Source of the DNA: Cavia porcellus
Taxonomy: Eukaryota > Chordata > Mammalia > Rodentia > Caviidae
DNA length: 64,000 bases
Direction of reading: 5' to 3'
Assembly: GCF_034190915.1 (NCBI RefSeq)
Contig: NW_026947490.1
Location: forward strand, 68,375,494 to 68,439,493
Shown here: positions 21,707 to 32,637 of the stretch, one piece after another
How the letters are laid out: each line of letters starts with the position of its first letter
How positions within the stretch are numbered: the stretch's first letter is position 1
Notes under the pieces: model-generated
Database searches by the model: none
The model's input: the letters and a program-made list of their open reading frames with translations, nothing else
What the model was told of the DNA's origin: nothing
Program-made: the position numbers and the translations under genes

Positions 21707-21779
21707 CACTACACCTGACTATTCCCATGTCCTTCTATGGCTGTCTTATTTTTCAGTGCTGGGGAGAAGCCCAGGCCCC

Positions 21780-22560
21780 TTGAATGCCACATGACTGCTG
21801 CATCAGTAAGCAGTCCCCTCATCCCTGCGTGGCTTCTGCACAATGCTTTTCTAGGCACCTCTGCTTTTACAGGCTACTTTTTAGAATAAAGAGGTTTGTC
21901 CTGTGTTCCCGAGTGACACGCAGTTGGACACTGACAACAAGGTACGGCATTATTCCCCACCACACTTCTAAACTAGTTGCAATTTCTTTAGATGAGCAGG
22001 GCTGATGGGGTGTCCCTTAGCAGAAAAGGTAAAACACCCCTTCTAGTGAAGAGCCTTCAACCTGCCCTGAGTGTGTCTTTGTTTATACTGCAGTGGGGAA
22101 TCCTTTGACTTAGGAGATGTTCATTCATCACGCTGCTAACGAGTTAATAAGTAACCAGGCGCCCCTGTTTTTCAATTACTTGCCTGTTGTATTTCTGAGT
22201 AGAAACAGCACCAGCAATTTCAAAAGAAGGGTCTGAGAGGAAAGGGACTCAGATATCTCCGAGGCTTTAGAAATACATTTATAGCACATTTTGGAAGGCT
22301 CTTACATCATTACCCGACAGCGGTGTGGAAAATGCTTCAGATGACATATACCAATAAAGGGCTTTTACTTATTTTGTGTATGTAATTAAAATGCAGCAAC
22401 TACATTAAGAATATTCATTTCAAAATCCTAAGTAAGTTTTCAAAAATCTGACCTGAAACTCCACCCTAGTGTGCTCCTCATTTGGCTTAAGTAATACTTG
22501 AGGCTGACCCTGCATTTACGAAATCAGATAGATGAAAAAGTAAGCACTTTAACTTTCTTA
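21780..22560. other. Repeat-poor block, AT-rich from 22100
   Basis: 22080-22440 has no recognisable repeat and carries several homeodomain-type TAAT/ATTA words (for example caattacttg, gtaattaaaatg). See the findings for its candidate status as a conserved element. No exon. Confidence 0.35.
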
Positions 22561-22563
22561 TAA

Positions 22564-22604
22564 GTTAAACCCTCCCCCTTCCCTCATTCTTCCTTCCCTC
22601 CCTC

Positions 22605-22674
<70 letters not shown>

Positions 22675-22760
22675 TTCCTTCCTTCCTTCCTTCCTTCCTT
22701 CCTTCCTCCCTTTCCTCTTTCCTTCCTTTCTTCTTTCTGTCCTTCTTTCCTTCCTTCTTT
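22564..22760. repeat. (TTTC)n then (TTCC)n microsatellite
   Basis: Pure TTTC units run from about 22604 to 22670, then pure TTCC units to about 22707, flanked by imperfect pyrimidine units to 22760. It abuts the tail end of the antisense B1 on its right. The antisense reading gives Lys/Arg/Glu-rich false frames. Confidence 0.97.
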
Positions 22761-22862
22761 GCAAGATAAGATCTTCTCTGTGCCCAGCCTGGCCCTGAAC
22801 TCCAGCACTTAAGCAGTCCTCCTGCCTCAGGCTTCCAAGCAGCCAGGGTTCTAATTGCGTAC
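22761..22862 (-). mobile_element. B1-type SINE
   Basis: 'gataagatcttctctgtgcccagcctggccctgaactcc', 'gcagtcctcctgcctcag', 'cagccagggttctaattgcg' is antisense B1. Its tail side is the pyrimidine microsatellite on the left. Confidence 0.85.
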
Positions 22863-22864
22863 TA

Positions 22865-24000
22865 AAGTGTAAGTAGTTATTGCCAGAAACAGATCTTTGG
22901 AGTGAGAGCCTCAGCACCCAAACATCTTGGCTTCATCAGATCTGTGCCACCCTCGCAGCTGAGAAGAGAGCTGTCCTGTGGCACCCCCAGCCACGTGATT
23001 AATTAGGAAGTGCATTAACTCCTTCAGCCAGAGCACAGACTTGGATAGTGGTTCCAGGAATTCTTTCTGGGAAGGAAGAACCTATAATGTGTCCTTTAGC
23101 TGCATACAAACTCACAGGATTTGACTCATCGTGTTGTGTGTTCCAGGAAACCACACATATCTAAGGAGAACGTAAGGAGAAAGTTTAAGTATGCCCTGGG
23201 TTCCCCAAGGAAACCGTCTCTTATGGACCAGGGCCCTACATGAAACCTGTAAGATTATTCCAACTATTTGTTTTTATCCACATCCGGGCCCTTTTTCTGG
23301 GACCTGGGAATCATTTTTATATCCCACCTGTTGTGTTTATGTTTGGTGCTCTGATACCCTTGCAAGCCTTAGACTGTTGCCAACTGTGCACAGAAGCTTT
23401 AGTGGCAGAGCAGGAATTTGCAAGGAATAAATGTTAAAAACAAAGTGCTTGCAAGCCCTTAGTCTTTGTAAAATTCCCATGTTACAGAATTTCTTTCCTA
23501 TTCAGGTTTCTGCAGTGAAATGCCATGGCCACCTGGCTGTGCAGCCCTGCCTTTATGCTCCTAGCTCTGGCAGGTGGAGGCTGGGACCAGGGTGTAGGCA
23601 GGACTGGGCACTGTCCGGGGCCTCTTCCTGACTGAGGATGATCATTCTTGCATGGCATCCTTAAGAAGGTCTGAAGGCGTCCTCATGCCTCCTTTTAAGG
23701 GCACTAATCCTATTCAGAAAGGTTTCAGCAGATTTGGCGGGAATCACACAGCAGTTGCCAGCAATCACCTGGTAAAAGTTCTCCATTTCTAACCTGCAAG
23801 AAGGCCCAGGGTGCTCACGAAACAGCTCAGAGTGATGCAAGAGCACAGAGCCACACTGTGCAGGTTCGAACTTCAGCTCCTGACACACAGCTCAGTGCTA
23901 TCAAAGAATTTAGATCTGCTGCTGTGGTCTGCCTGCGTGCCCCTCCCACTGAACCCATCTGCTGGGATCGCACCCCTGTGGGCGCTACTGGAGGTAAGCA
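22865..24000. other. Unique sequence, no gene
   Basis: No repeat recognised. A donor-like ctggag|gtaagc lies at 23988-23998 on plus, just left of the LTR; no exon evidence supports it. Confidence 0.4.
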
Positions 24001-24004
24001 GGGT

Positions 24005-24245
24005 TAGATGAGGTAACAGGCATGCAGCCCTGGGAAGGCCTCCCATCCTGATCAGAAAACAGAGGAGCCCAGGGCTTGCTGTCACTGGGGGAGGACACAG
24101 CGAGAAGGTGGCTGTCTATAACCCAAGGACAGGGTCTTCCCTGGAAAAGGACTCTGCTGGCCTTTGATCTTGGGCTCTTGGCCTCAAGGATGGTGACAAA
24201 TAAATGTTTACTGCTGAAGCCACCTGGTCTCTGGTGCTTACTCCA
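24005..24245 (+). mobile_element. MaLR (MST/MLT1-type) LTR
   Basis: 'gaggacacagcgagaaggtggctgtctataacccaagg' (24091-24128), then 'cctttgatcttgggctcttggcctc', 'gacaaataaatgtttactg', 'aagccacctggtct' match in order the MST/MLT1 LTR words 'gaggacacagcgagaagg', 'ccttgatcttggacttcc', 'aaataaatttctgttg' and 'aagccacccagtct'. AATAAA is retained at about 24198-24203. Confidence 0.85.
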
Positions 24246-24249
24246 GTGA

Positions 24250-25595
24250 CCCAAACTGGCAGAGACCAGGGCTCAGTAGCTGTCTGCCCCTGATGATGCT
24301 GAATGAAAAACCGAGGTCCTCTGGCACACACAGGCTGACAGTGTGCTCTCAGATCGTTGCTAATACACATGTTGAGTCAGGGCTCAAGAATTTCATAGAG
24401 CCTGGAAAATATGCACAGTTCCACTGCTTTATTTTTGTGAAAGAAAGAGGTTGACACATTGATCTAGGTCAAGGGGAAGTGAACACAAACCAGAGACAGA
24501 TGATTATTTGTTTTGTGGGGTGACAGAAGATGGTTTTCTATTCATACACCAAGAGAACACTGGCCTGTAAAAAAGCTCTTATCTCCTTCAAGTCTTGACT
24601 AGAAGTAGATGATATAATTCTTATTTTATTATTCTAATGACAAGATCGCTATATATAGTGAAACTGTGCAACAAAATTAGCCTCTAATGATCCCAGTTTA
24701 AAATTATTTAGAAGCCAACACATTTGATGTTTTGTAATAATTTCTTTCCTCTTTCCTCTGGGATGCAGTGAGCAGAACTGAATCATTACGATGCAGCATA
24801 CGACAGGAATGTGCCTCTTCCTGTCACGTCTGTCTGTTTAGGACTTCTCCTTCAGACAGTAACCATCAGCCATAAATAGGCTGCATTCACACAGCATGAC
24901 TGACCTGCCATTCAGCATTAGAACCAACTGTGAGCAGCTCATTCTTTGGTTAAATTATGCTCATAAAAAGTGAGAAAACGGGAGGAAACATGCACTTGAT
25001 CCCTAAAGTAACTGGATGTTACCTGGTGTAACTGGATATTTTCCCTGAAGAAATAGCAAGGGATGCACATCTTGGGCGCAGAGTAAATGGCACAGTGGGA
25101 AACTGTGGGGTTGGACGTCAAGAGAGGTTTTGGGGGTGCTGAATTTACCCCAAACCTTCTTCTCTTCATTTGAGAGTGACAAGCATTCCTACATGTTTCC
25201 TTGAAGATGACTTTTAAGTCAGGCCATCCTCCATCCTAGGGAACCCACTGTGAATGTGTAAATTGGTAGCTTTGTTTTTTAGGTGCTGGCAAAGGCCAAG
25301 GCCAAGCCACCACATCGAGGGACACGAAGACCTGGGCTCCAGTGGGAGTCTCCAGGAGAGATGCTGGCTGCTTCCCAAGTCCCCGTCCTGCAACTTCAGA
25401 TGGGGACTGTGCTGGCTGTGGTTTTATTCTGACACTGTGGACGGTGACGCCTCTGCTCTCCTAATGCACATGCACACACACAGGCGGGCACACATATGTG
25501 TACATACATGTCAGGTACAGTAGTACACGTGAGGCCTTCATTCTGACCAGCAAGTTGCCCACAGTTGTGAGACCACAGACTCTGCTAACAACTTC
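24250..25595. other. Unique sequence, repeat-poor 24600-24960
   Basis: No gene. 25460-25525 has interrupted CA/TG units. 24600-24960 is free of recognisable repeats and is noted in the findings as a possible conserved element. Confidence 0.35.
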
Positions 25596-25682
25596 ATCAT
25601 TCTTCTTCTCCTTCTCCTCTTCTCCTTCCTTCCCCCTTTCTCTTCCTCTCCTCCCTGTCCCCTCCATTCCTTGTTATTGTTA
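25596..25682. repeat. Pyrimidine tract (CTT/TCC units)
   Basis: An imperfect C/T-only stretch to 25666 and then TTGTTATTG units. It directly precedes the antisense SINE and so occupies the place of its A-rich tail. Confidence 0.85.
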
Positions 25683-25876
25683 TTGTGGTGCTAGAGATTG
25701 AGCCCCAGACCTTGCATGTGCCAGGCAAACACTTTACCACTGAGCTATACCCTAGTCGTTAGTTTTCAGATTTCTGTTTTGAGATAGTGTCTCTGAATTG
25801 CTTGGTCTGGGTGATCCCCCTGCCTCAGCCTCCTGTGCGTCTGAGATTGTAGGCACGCTGTAATCACTCAGCTTGT
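25683..25876 (-). mobile_element. B1-dID dimeric SINE
   Basis: Antisense ID-like half: 'gtggtgctagagattgagccccagaccttgcatgtgccaggcaaacactttaccactgagctataccct' (25685-25753). Antisense B1: 'gttttgagatagtgtctctgaattgcttggtctggg' ... 'ccccctgcctcagcctcctgtgcgtctgagattgtaggc' (25777-25855). Confidence 0.92.
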
Positions 25877-25879
25877 AAT

Positions 25880-26505
25880 TTTTAAAGCCTCTATCTACAT
25901 CACACTTAAGCCTCACAGCGAGTTCAAAGTCTGATAAAAACTGGATTAAAAACTCAGTTTATTGAAAGGTCAGCCTTATTTAATCTTATACACTGAGTCA
26001 GTTTTTAGGGTGTATCACCTTATTGATGCTAATCAGTCCAACGCAGTGCTGGAGATTCACTGATCACTGCAGTGTGTGCGGTCCCTGCAGTGAGCCACCT
26101 GGGGCACGGAGAGACAGCGCACCTGCAAGTCTCTGGGCTAGCACGAAGTGACCACTAAGGGGCCACCACACAGGAGGGAGGAACCGATGTGTGGGTGGGT
26201 GTGGCCTGCGGAGGGCAGAGTGCCCTGTTCCGCCTTCTAAGGTGCCAAATCCATTATTTCCTGAGCATCTCGTTCCTTGTAGGGCTCATGAACCTGCTGG
26301 CCATGCCTCTTAAGAGGGGGCTGAAGACAGTGTTAGTTCTAGGCCTGGCCTCCTATGTGGCACGTTCCATGCCACAGTCAGAGTCTCCCTCTAAAATGGG
26401 GCCAGGATACAGCACATCTGGACTTGTGTCCTACAGTGGTTTTCCTGATGCTTTGACTAAATCCCTAAGTGCGGGCAGCAGCCTAGAAGTACCTTGGTCA
26501 CTTCC
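25880..26505. other. Unique sequence, no gene
   Basis: Contains the start of the longest open frame in the window (26189-26767 plus, 192 codons). Its product has no recognisable domain and its 3' half runs into an L2-like repeat, so it is not annotated as a gene. Confidence 0.45.
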
Positions 26506-26507
26506 TG

Positions 26508-26685
26508 CCTACCCCATCTCATCTCCCCACTCACTTGTCCTCTTTCCTTCCTGTTCCAGCACTGGAAAAGCTGGGTCCACCTGTGGAGCCTTGCATGACA
26601 GATCTCTCTGCCTGGGACTCTTTTCCCAGAGAGCACGCACGGGTGCACCCGGAAAGTCTCTTGAGGAGCGCCTTCCCAGGCCACT
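26508..26685 (+). mobile_element. L2 LINE 3' fragment (probable)
   Basis: 'cctctttccttcctgttccagcactggaaaagctgggtccacctgtgg', 'ctctctgcctgggactcttttcccagag', 'cttgaggagcgccttccc' resemble the L2 3' words 'ctctgcctggaatgctcttcccc' and 'tcagtgaggccttccctg'. It is diverged. Confidence 0.5.
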
Positions 26686-26689
26686 CAGG

Positions 26690-29343
26690 CTGAAGGACAG
26701 CACTCTTGCCATGCCATTGTCCTCCTCAGCCGCTTTCCCTTTCCTTCTGGCACTAAGCATGCACTGACATGGAACAGATACTGATTTGCTCCATGTTGGG
26801 TCCTTTCGAATGGACCCTGCTATTCCACGACCACAGACACCACCACGTTCTGCTCTCTGTCTCATCCCAGAGTCTACATGAGTCCAGCACAGAGGAGGAA
26901 CCTCGAAGAAATGACTTCACAGACCATCTTCTCCTCAGTGTGCGCACACACCCACCCTCTGCACAGCTGCTGAGCCTTTGAGGGGTGAGAGGCGGCTGGG
27001 GGTCAGGGCTCACCCTCATCAGCAGGCTTAGCCTCAATCATTAAGACCCGGAGTAGGGACTTCAGTGAACTAAAAGATGGCTTACAAAGAATTCCTTCTA
27101 ATCACGATTTTTACTGACAACCAAAAGTACCATATGCTTATTTTTTTGTGTACAAAAATTCCACCTCATTAATCTGATCTCTCCTACCTTCTGGGCTTGG
27201 GACTATGCCCAAGACCATTTTCTCTGCAAAGTTAATTCACACAACTGGTAGGTGGCCAGGGCTCCATTTTTGCTTCTCCCCCTTCCTCAACACCCATTTT
27301 CAGTGTAACACTATAATGCCCAAGGAAACATTCCACTGTGGTGAGAGTGTTGTTTTGTCTGAGTATAAAGGTTCCCATGACCTCATGCAATTTCATGTTA
27401 TCAATTAGTCCATTTCTTTGACTGATTGAATATGATAATGTGGTGAAAATGTGCCTCCCAGCAAATCAACTTTTTATTTCGACCTTTAGGTGTTTCTGTA
27501 CCGAGTATGCTTCCAAGAAGAATTTCTTAGCTACAGAGATTTGAAAACCACAGTGAAAAGGAATCTATCCAACCTTGTTTTGACCTCGTTCTGTTTCTGT
27601 GCACTGAGCATTAGCTAGCAGCGACGTGCAGAAACAGGAGAGGTGCAGGTGAGGCTGTCCATGGGAATCACCAGGCAACTTCCCCACAGACCCGGAACAC
27701 ACATCCCATGTTATCTGTGGGTCATTTGTGATGACGCTGGCCCCGATACAGCTGTTGTGTGGTGTCCCTTGGTTCTAGGACCCAAATCAGTGGTGGCTCA
27801 AGTCATTTAAACTAAATGGCAAACAGCCTGCATACATCCTCCGAAATAGTTTAAAAGCACCTCTGGCCTACTGATAATATCTAATACAGTGTACCCATTA
27901 CTATATTAATTGCTTAGGGAATGATGACAAGAGAAAGGCCTCACGGTCAGTTGAATCTGCAAGGCAGGAGCGAAGATTGAGTTTTTCCTGTAGAGACCAA
28001 TCCTGCCTGGACTGTTGGAGGCAGAGAGGAAAGGAGGGCAAGGCTGATCTCACAGGTTGTTCCTTTTACTCTGGCTATTGATTTATGCCAAGGCCAGCCC
28101 CAAAGCAATTCCAGTTTTTAATCCAAAGCAACATGATGGCAGCGGCGTAGTCAGCCCGCAGTTCGAAGGCAGAGGAACAGCCTGCGTGTGTATCTTCAGG
28201 CTTCTGAATGCCTTCTCCTGCAGACACCAGCGTCAACCTTGTATTCCTGTGTGGCCCACCCACCCACCGCTGTTGAAGATGAGCTTCATCTCCGCGCAGG
28301 TGAGGAAGGTTTGTCTCAGTGAGTCAGGAGGGACACTCTTCAAGTGTCTCCTCCTCATCAATAGGTTCCTCACATGGCTAGTCAAAAATGAACACGCACA
28401 TGGGGAAAAGGTACAGACACCCAGGGCACTCTGAAGTAGAGAAAGGTATCCCCGGGAAGGGTCACTTCTGGAATGTCCGTCTTCATCCCTTCTCCAGGTC
28501 CCCCATCTTTCTCCAGACAGTGGCGTGGCCACGCTCTCCCAAAGAGTTCAAGTCCCGTCCCTGGTTCAGGTTCTGTTAGGAGTGAAGCTGATGTCCATGT
28601 CCTCTCCTCCAACAGTCAAAACTGTCCCTCAGGAAGACTGGCTTTACTGCCATGCACACATTTTCTAGAACCAAAGCTTACCCCAAATTTATGTCTGCCT
28701 GCGCTTTTCTGCTTGAGAACTGATTTTTAAAGCTTACTGGATCACATGTTGATATCTGATCTTTTTCATACCAAGAAATAAGAATTTGGAATTTCAGCTG
28801 AGTTCAGGCCATTTCTTCTTGAGGAGGGAGTTAATTTTAGAAGAGCCAAGAAATCTCTGCAGGAGAAAAGGCTGGGGGAAAGGAGCTGGCTCTTTCTTTC
28901 CAACAGGCTGTCCCCTTTCAGCAGTGACACTAACACTTCCAAGTGCTGAGGACGAGTTCCGGGCCACTGTAAATTCTGTAACTGAGCAGAGGCCGTTCAC
29001 AGAGAGGAGGAAGACAAATTTACAGCCACACATGAAAGCGAGTGCAGTTTGATCTTTAGTTCCTAAATGAGTTGGCTATGTTGAAAGTTCGAGAGATTTA
29101 AATTCTCTTGGAACATGTAAATTAAGCTGGCGATATTAAGAAATTTAACTGGTTTTTTTTCCCTAGTGTCATTTTTAGAGTTGATTTTCAGAATGCTACT
29201 GAATTTTATGCAAGAGTTAAAATTATAGTTCAGTGATGCATTTTCAAAAGTAAAGGTTCAGCCAGAAGAGAAAGGATTACTCTTACTGACATATCTTTTG
29301 CTGATTTCTTAGCAGTCTGATGTTTTTCTTCATAAAAAAAAAC
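26690..29343. other. Unique sequence, no gene
   Basis: A 2.6-kb stretch with almost no recognisable young repeats. 27780-27950 and 28690-29260 are AT-rich and repeat-poor. No exon, promoter island or RNA gene was recognised. Confidence 0.4.
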
Positions 29344-29350
29344 CCATTTA

Positions 29351-29452
29351 GGGGCTGGGGATTTAGCTCAGCGACATAAGCGTCTGCTTTGCAAGCAGGC
29401 AGTCGTGAGTTTGATCCCTGGTACCGATAAAAACGAAAAAGAGAAAAAAAAA
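29351..29452 (+). mobile_element. ID SINE, well preserved, with target duplication
   Basis: ggggctggggatttagctc opens the element. An A box (tagctcagcga) and a B box (gagtttgatccc) are both recognisable, followed by 'tggtaccgataaaaacg' and an A-rich tail. The insertion is flanked by ccattta at 29344-29350 and 29455-29461, both preceded by A runs. The tRNA-like spelling and intact tail make it one of the youngest retroposons here. It may keep a functional internal polymerase III promoter, but it is a SINE, not a tRNA gene. Confidence 0.95.
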
Positions 29453-29461
29453 ATCCATTTA

Positions 29462-29612
29462 CACCAGAGACTGAGGCAGGAAGATCATAAGTTTGAGCCT
29501 AGCCTAGGCAACTTTGTGACTTAAGGAAGCGCTGTGTCAAAATTTAAGCACAGTTAAGGATGTAGCTCCATGCACAACAGGTGTGGGCTCCATCTCCAGT
29601 GTTAGGGAAAAA
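29462..29612 (+). mobile_element. B1-dID SINE, 5'-truncated
   Basis: It begins within the B1 half ('agactgaggcaggaagatcataagtttgagcctagcctaggcaactttgtgac'), continues to 'gtgtcaaaatttaag', and then shows the ID-like half 'cagttaaggatgtagctccatgcacaacaggtgtgggctccatctccagtg'. The younger ID copy inserted at its left edge. Confidence 0.85.
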
Positions 29613-29619
29613 CCCACTC

Positions 29620-30655
29620 AAACTCTGAATTCTAATCAATTAAAGTATAATTATTTGCCCAAGTATTTGGAGTGGCATTTATATCCTGGCAAAATATCTG
29701 AATGCACATTTTTTCTAACCTGTGGAATTAAAGAATAAAGACCCTTTCTTGGAGATGAGCAGCTGTGTTTTATTTTAGCGGCTCCCTTTCATATCTTTTT
29801 GCACAGGGTAATAAGTGGAGATTATGTATTCTCCTAGTGGCTTGTTCTGGGACTTTGCTGAAGTTGGTTGAGGACAGCTCAGGAGCTGCTGTGCAGAGGA
29901 CAGGACACCGCTGTGGGTGGGTTCCAGAGCTGTGGCCCAACGGAATCCCTTGGCTGGTGGATGTGGCCTGAGAGTGCTGGAGGACTTCCTCTAGCAAGAA
30001 GGAAATTGTCCTTCTGGCCCAAGCGCAGGGTGGCAACAGAATCCTGAGTAGCCAGAGCTGATGTAGAGCTGTGCCCAGGCATTCTGTTATGCAGCAGAGC
30101 CTCGAGCATGCACCAGGCATGACAGAGCAGCTGGGGCACTTTAGAAAAAGGTCCGGAAGCACCGAGACGTGCTTGGCACCCTTCTTTCCCGTGCCAAGTC
30201 TTTCTGCTATTCTCACATCTAATTTCCTTGTTATTTGTGGGAGTGTTTGGCTGCACAGCAGGCTACAAATTACTTGTGGGATGGCAATCTGCAGAGTTTT
30301 TATTTTTGAATCAAGTTACCACTTGACATACAAAATGTAAATTTACCATAATCACACAGTCAGAGTAACAGCCCACATTTCATAATTTGTCCAGTTTATC
30401 ATCCTCTGTCCATATGAAAAATGGGAGGACAGTCAGGAAGCTTCCGGAGCTATCATGAGGCACAGAGCCTGCCAGCAGACAGCCTGACCCAGGTACCTGT
30501 GTGACCTGGGGACTTGACACAGCGGGCACCAGGATGGGACCACAGGGACAGTCGCCCTGAGCAAGGTGTCCACTTCTGGGGCTACCTATCCAGGAGTGAT
30601 GCTCCTTTTAGGCTCAATGGCTTGATTTCTCTCTTTCTCTCTTCCTTTTTGTGTG
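29620..30655. other. Unique sequence, no gene
   Basis: Open frames on both strands at 29770-30340 overlap and have no domains. 30385-30470 has weak MIR-like words (catcctctgtccatatgaaaaatggg). Confidence 0.4.
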
Positions 30656-30658
30656 GCT

Positions 30659-30840
30659 CTCTGTGTGTGTGTGGGGGGGTGTCCTGGGGACTGAACCCAG
30701 GCTTCAGCACTGTACCACATCCTCTGTCCCCTTTCTTATTTTGAGACAAGGTCTCACTAGGTCACTAAGTTGCCCAAACAGCTTGAACTTGTAATCTTCC
30801 TGCCTCAGCTTCCCGGAGTGCCTTCAGGTTTACAGAGATG
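30659..30840 (-). mobile_element. B1-dID dimeric SINE with GT-rich tail side
   Basis: A tgtgtgtgtgtggggggg stretch (30661-30681) stands where the antisense tail should be. Then comes the ID-like half 'gtcctggggactgaacccaggcttcagcactgtaccacatcctctgtccc' (deleted in the middle). Then antisense B1 'ttttgagacaaggtctcactagg' ... 'cttgaacttgtaatcttcctgcctcagcttccc' to 30837. Confidence 0.9.
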
Positions 30841-30844
30841 AAAT

Positions 30845-31185
30845 CGGGGGTGTAGGGAGCAGTGTTGTTTCTTCCAGATTAAACTCCATTCAAGAGATCA
30901 GAACCAACATGGCTTTTTAAAAGAGCACCCAGGAAAACCAGTGTGGCCTTGGGATGTAGCACTACTGTCCCGAATCAGTACCAACAGTGCTTCTCAGTAC
31001 TATCCTGTACTGAGAAGAAACGGGAGTAGAGAGGAGCAGTGTCCTCCGGCTGGACCTGGGTTCTGATGTTGGCTCCAAGTCACTTTTGTCACGCTCGCAC
31101 TTAGTTCTCAGCGGGTCAGAGGCAGTAATGGTGGACTCCGTGGGTTTGCAGCTTGGCTCTGCTGCTTACTCGCTCCACTCTGGGG
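30845..31185. other. Unique sequence, MIR-like words near 31040-31100
   Basis: 'ctggacctgggttctgatgttggctccaagtcac' at 31050-31083 resembles the MIR 5' core. Nothing else. Confidence 0.4.
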
Positions 31186-31188
31186 GCC

Positions 31189-31226
31189 GTGTGTGTGAAT
31201 GTGTGTGAGTGTGTGTGCGTGTGTGT
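31189..31226. repeat. Interrupted (GT)n
   Basis: GT units with AA, A and C interruptions. It sits at the tail side of the antisense SINE on its right. Confidence 0.9.
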
Positions 31227-31227
31227 T

Positions 31228-31388
31228 CCTGGGAATGGAAACCAAGGCCTTGCATGTGGTAGACAAGCACTTTGCCAGTGAACTACATCCCCTGTCCATT
31301 TCATTTTTTAATTTTTAGGTTTTTGGCAAGGCCTCTCTGAATTTCTAGGCCGGCCTCTAACTTGCCTCAGTCTCCCGGGTAGCAAACA
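31228..31388 (-). mobile_element. B1-dID dimeric SINE
   Basis: Antisense ID-like half: 'cctgggaatggaaaccaaggccttgcatgtggtagacaagcactttgccagtgaactacatcccc' (31228-31292). Then a T-rich linker and a worn antisense B1 whose clearest words are 'cggcctctaacttgcctcagtctcccgggtagc' (31351-31383). Confidence 0.88.
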
Positions 31389-31429
31389 CCCTCCTGGGCT
31401 TAAGGATGGAGGAGTTAAGTGAGAAGTTC

Positions 31430-31565
31430 TACACCTCCTCTGTCATCTATGAAATGGGCACTGTAGGGTTCTTGCGAGGATTCAGTTAGATATTCAGTTA
31501 GATATTCAGAGACATAATAACCATGCAACAAGTGTTAGCTGTAATGACTGTAATTATTATTATTT
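31430..31565 (+). mobile_element. MIR SINE with a small internal duplication
   Basis: 'tctgtcatctatgaaatgggcactgtagggttcttgcgaggattcagttagat' is the MIR core ('catctgtaaaatgggg ... gggttgttgtgaggattaaatgag'), continued by 'aacaagtgttagctg' and 'attattattatt'. A 12-base unit attcagttagat is repeated about 2.4 times at 31480-31509, which is not part of MIR. Confidence 0.85.
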
Positions 31566-31569
31566 AGTG

Positions 31570-32635
31570 CTGGCACATATGGTCAGGATTAGTCCTTGTC
31601 GCCAGCAAAATACGTAGCATTTCTGGAAAGACAAGCAGTACAAGCTCAAGGCAGCATTTCAGACTTAGTGGGAACACAGCGGTGATGTCAGTGCTTCCAG
31701 CTTACAGTTCCAGGTGTGCGCAGGCGGGGCTGAGTTCGACTTCAGCTCCGGCTTCGCAATGCTCTGGATGTGGTGGCTTCTGTGACAATGCTGGTCTACT
31801 CCAGGGGGTCGCAGGAAGGTGAGCCTCCCTGAGCAGAAAGAAACTGTTGGCCCCAGGGCGCAGCCACCCCTCAGGGTCTTGGCACCCGGACCCCAGGAGT
31901 TTTTCCGGTTAAGTGTGGTTTGTCTCTGTGTGGAGCAGATGATTCTCTCTAATTGACTGCAAAATTCAGTCTCTGCCAGACATTTCCGAAGGGACAGGAA
32001 AAGAGGCAGAGAAATGGATTTCAGCTTTAGGGGAAAGCATTGTTGGTGGGAAAGTAGACTTAAATGGGAACAAAACAGTGCAGAATTAAAAGGAGGTAAA
32101 TGGGCTTTTAATTGGCATAGACTCCTAGAGCCTTTCACTGGGAAACTTTCTTACACTTTATCTTTAGACCCCAAGTGTGGGCCACGTGAAGGAATGGATG
32201 GTAGAATTAGTCCCTAACCCAAACTACGTTGCACTACTCTTGTCTACACTCACCACTAACTTTAGGTTTTGTGCAAGTGGTGGCCTGGTCTACTCCTTTG
32301 CCTCAGTTTCCCTGGCACCTAGCACACTGTTTAAAGAATGCTTTAATTTTAATTAGGAGTTGATTGTGTCCTCCTGGCCCTGTCACCTACATTTGCTTCG
32401 ACTTTACACAAGACACAGTTCCCAGAGCCTCGGCACCTGACAGCCTTTCCTGGGAGAACTCCAGTCTGGAATGTTCCCAGCAGATCATCTCCCACTTGGG
32501 AAGATGGGGCAACCTGGCTCATCTGCCTAAGAGCTGCGTCTTGGGTTTCTGCAAATGTAGACTTTAGAGTGCATTGCCTTCTTGAGCCACTGGGCAGCTC
32601 TGGAACTTGTATTCATCCAAGGTTGCTAGACACTT
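31570..32635. other. Unique sequence, no gene
   Basis: A minus open frame of 157 codons (31665-32138) is the longest here and shows no domain. Nothing else was recognised. Confidence 0.4.
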
Positions 32636-32637
32636 TT

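Noticed and set aside
22584..22917. Lys/Arg/Glu-rich minus open frames
   Set aside because: They are translations of the TTTC/TTCC microsatellite.
23985..24000. Donor-like ggaggtaagcagg and, at 20905, cttcaggtaaggg
   Set aside because: Single splice-donor-like words are expected many times in 64 kb, and no open, domain-bearing exon precedes either.
26189..26767. Longest open frame, 192 codons on plus
   Set aside because: No recognisable domain, low-complexity Ser/Leu/Pro composition, and the 3' half overlaps an L2-like repeat. Roughly one open frame of this length is expected by chance in 64 kb over six frames.
29351..29425. tRNA-like sequence with A and B boxes
   Set aside because: It has the SINE head, A-rich tail and target duplication of an ID element and does not fold as a complete cloverleaf with a CCA-ready acceptor; it is a tRNA-derived SINE, as are the copies at 40.9, 44.6 and 61.4 kb.
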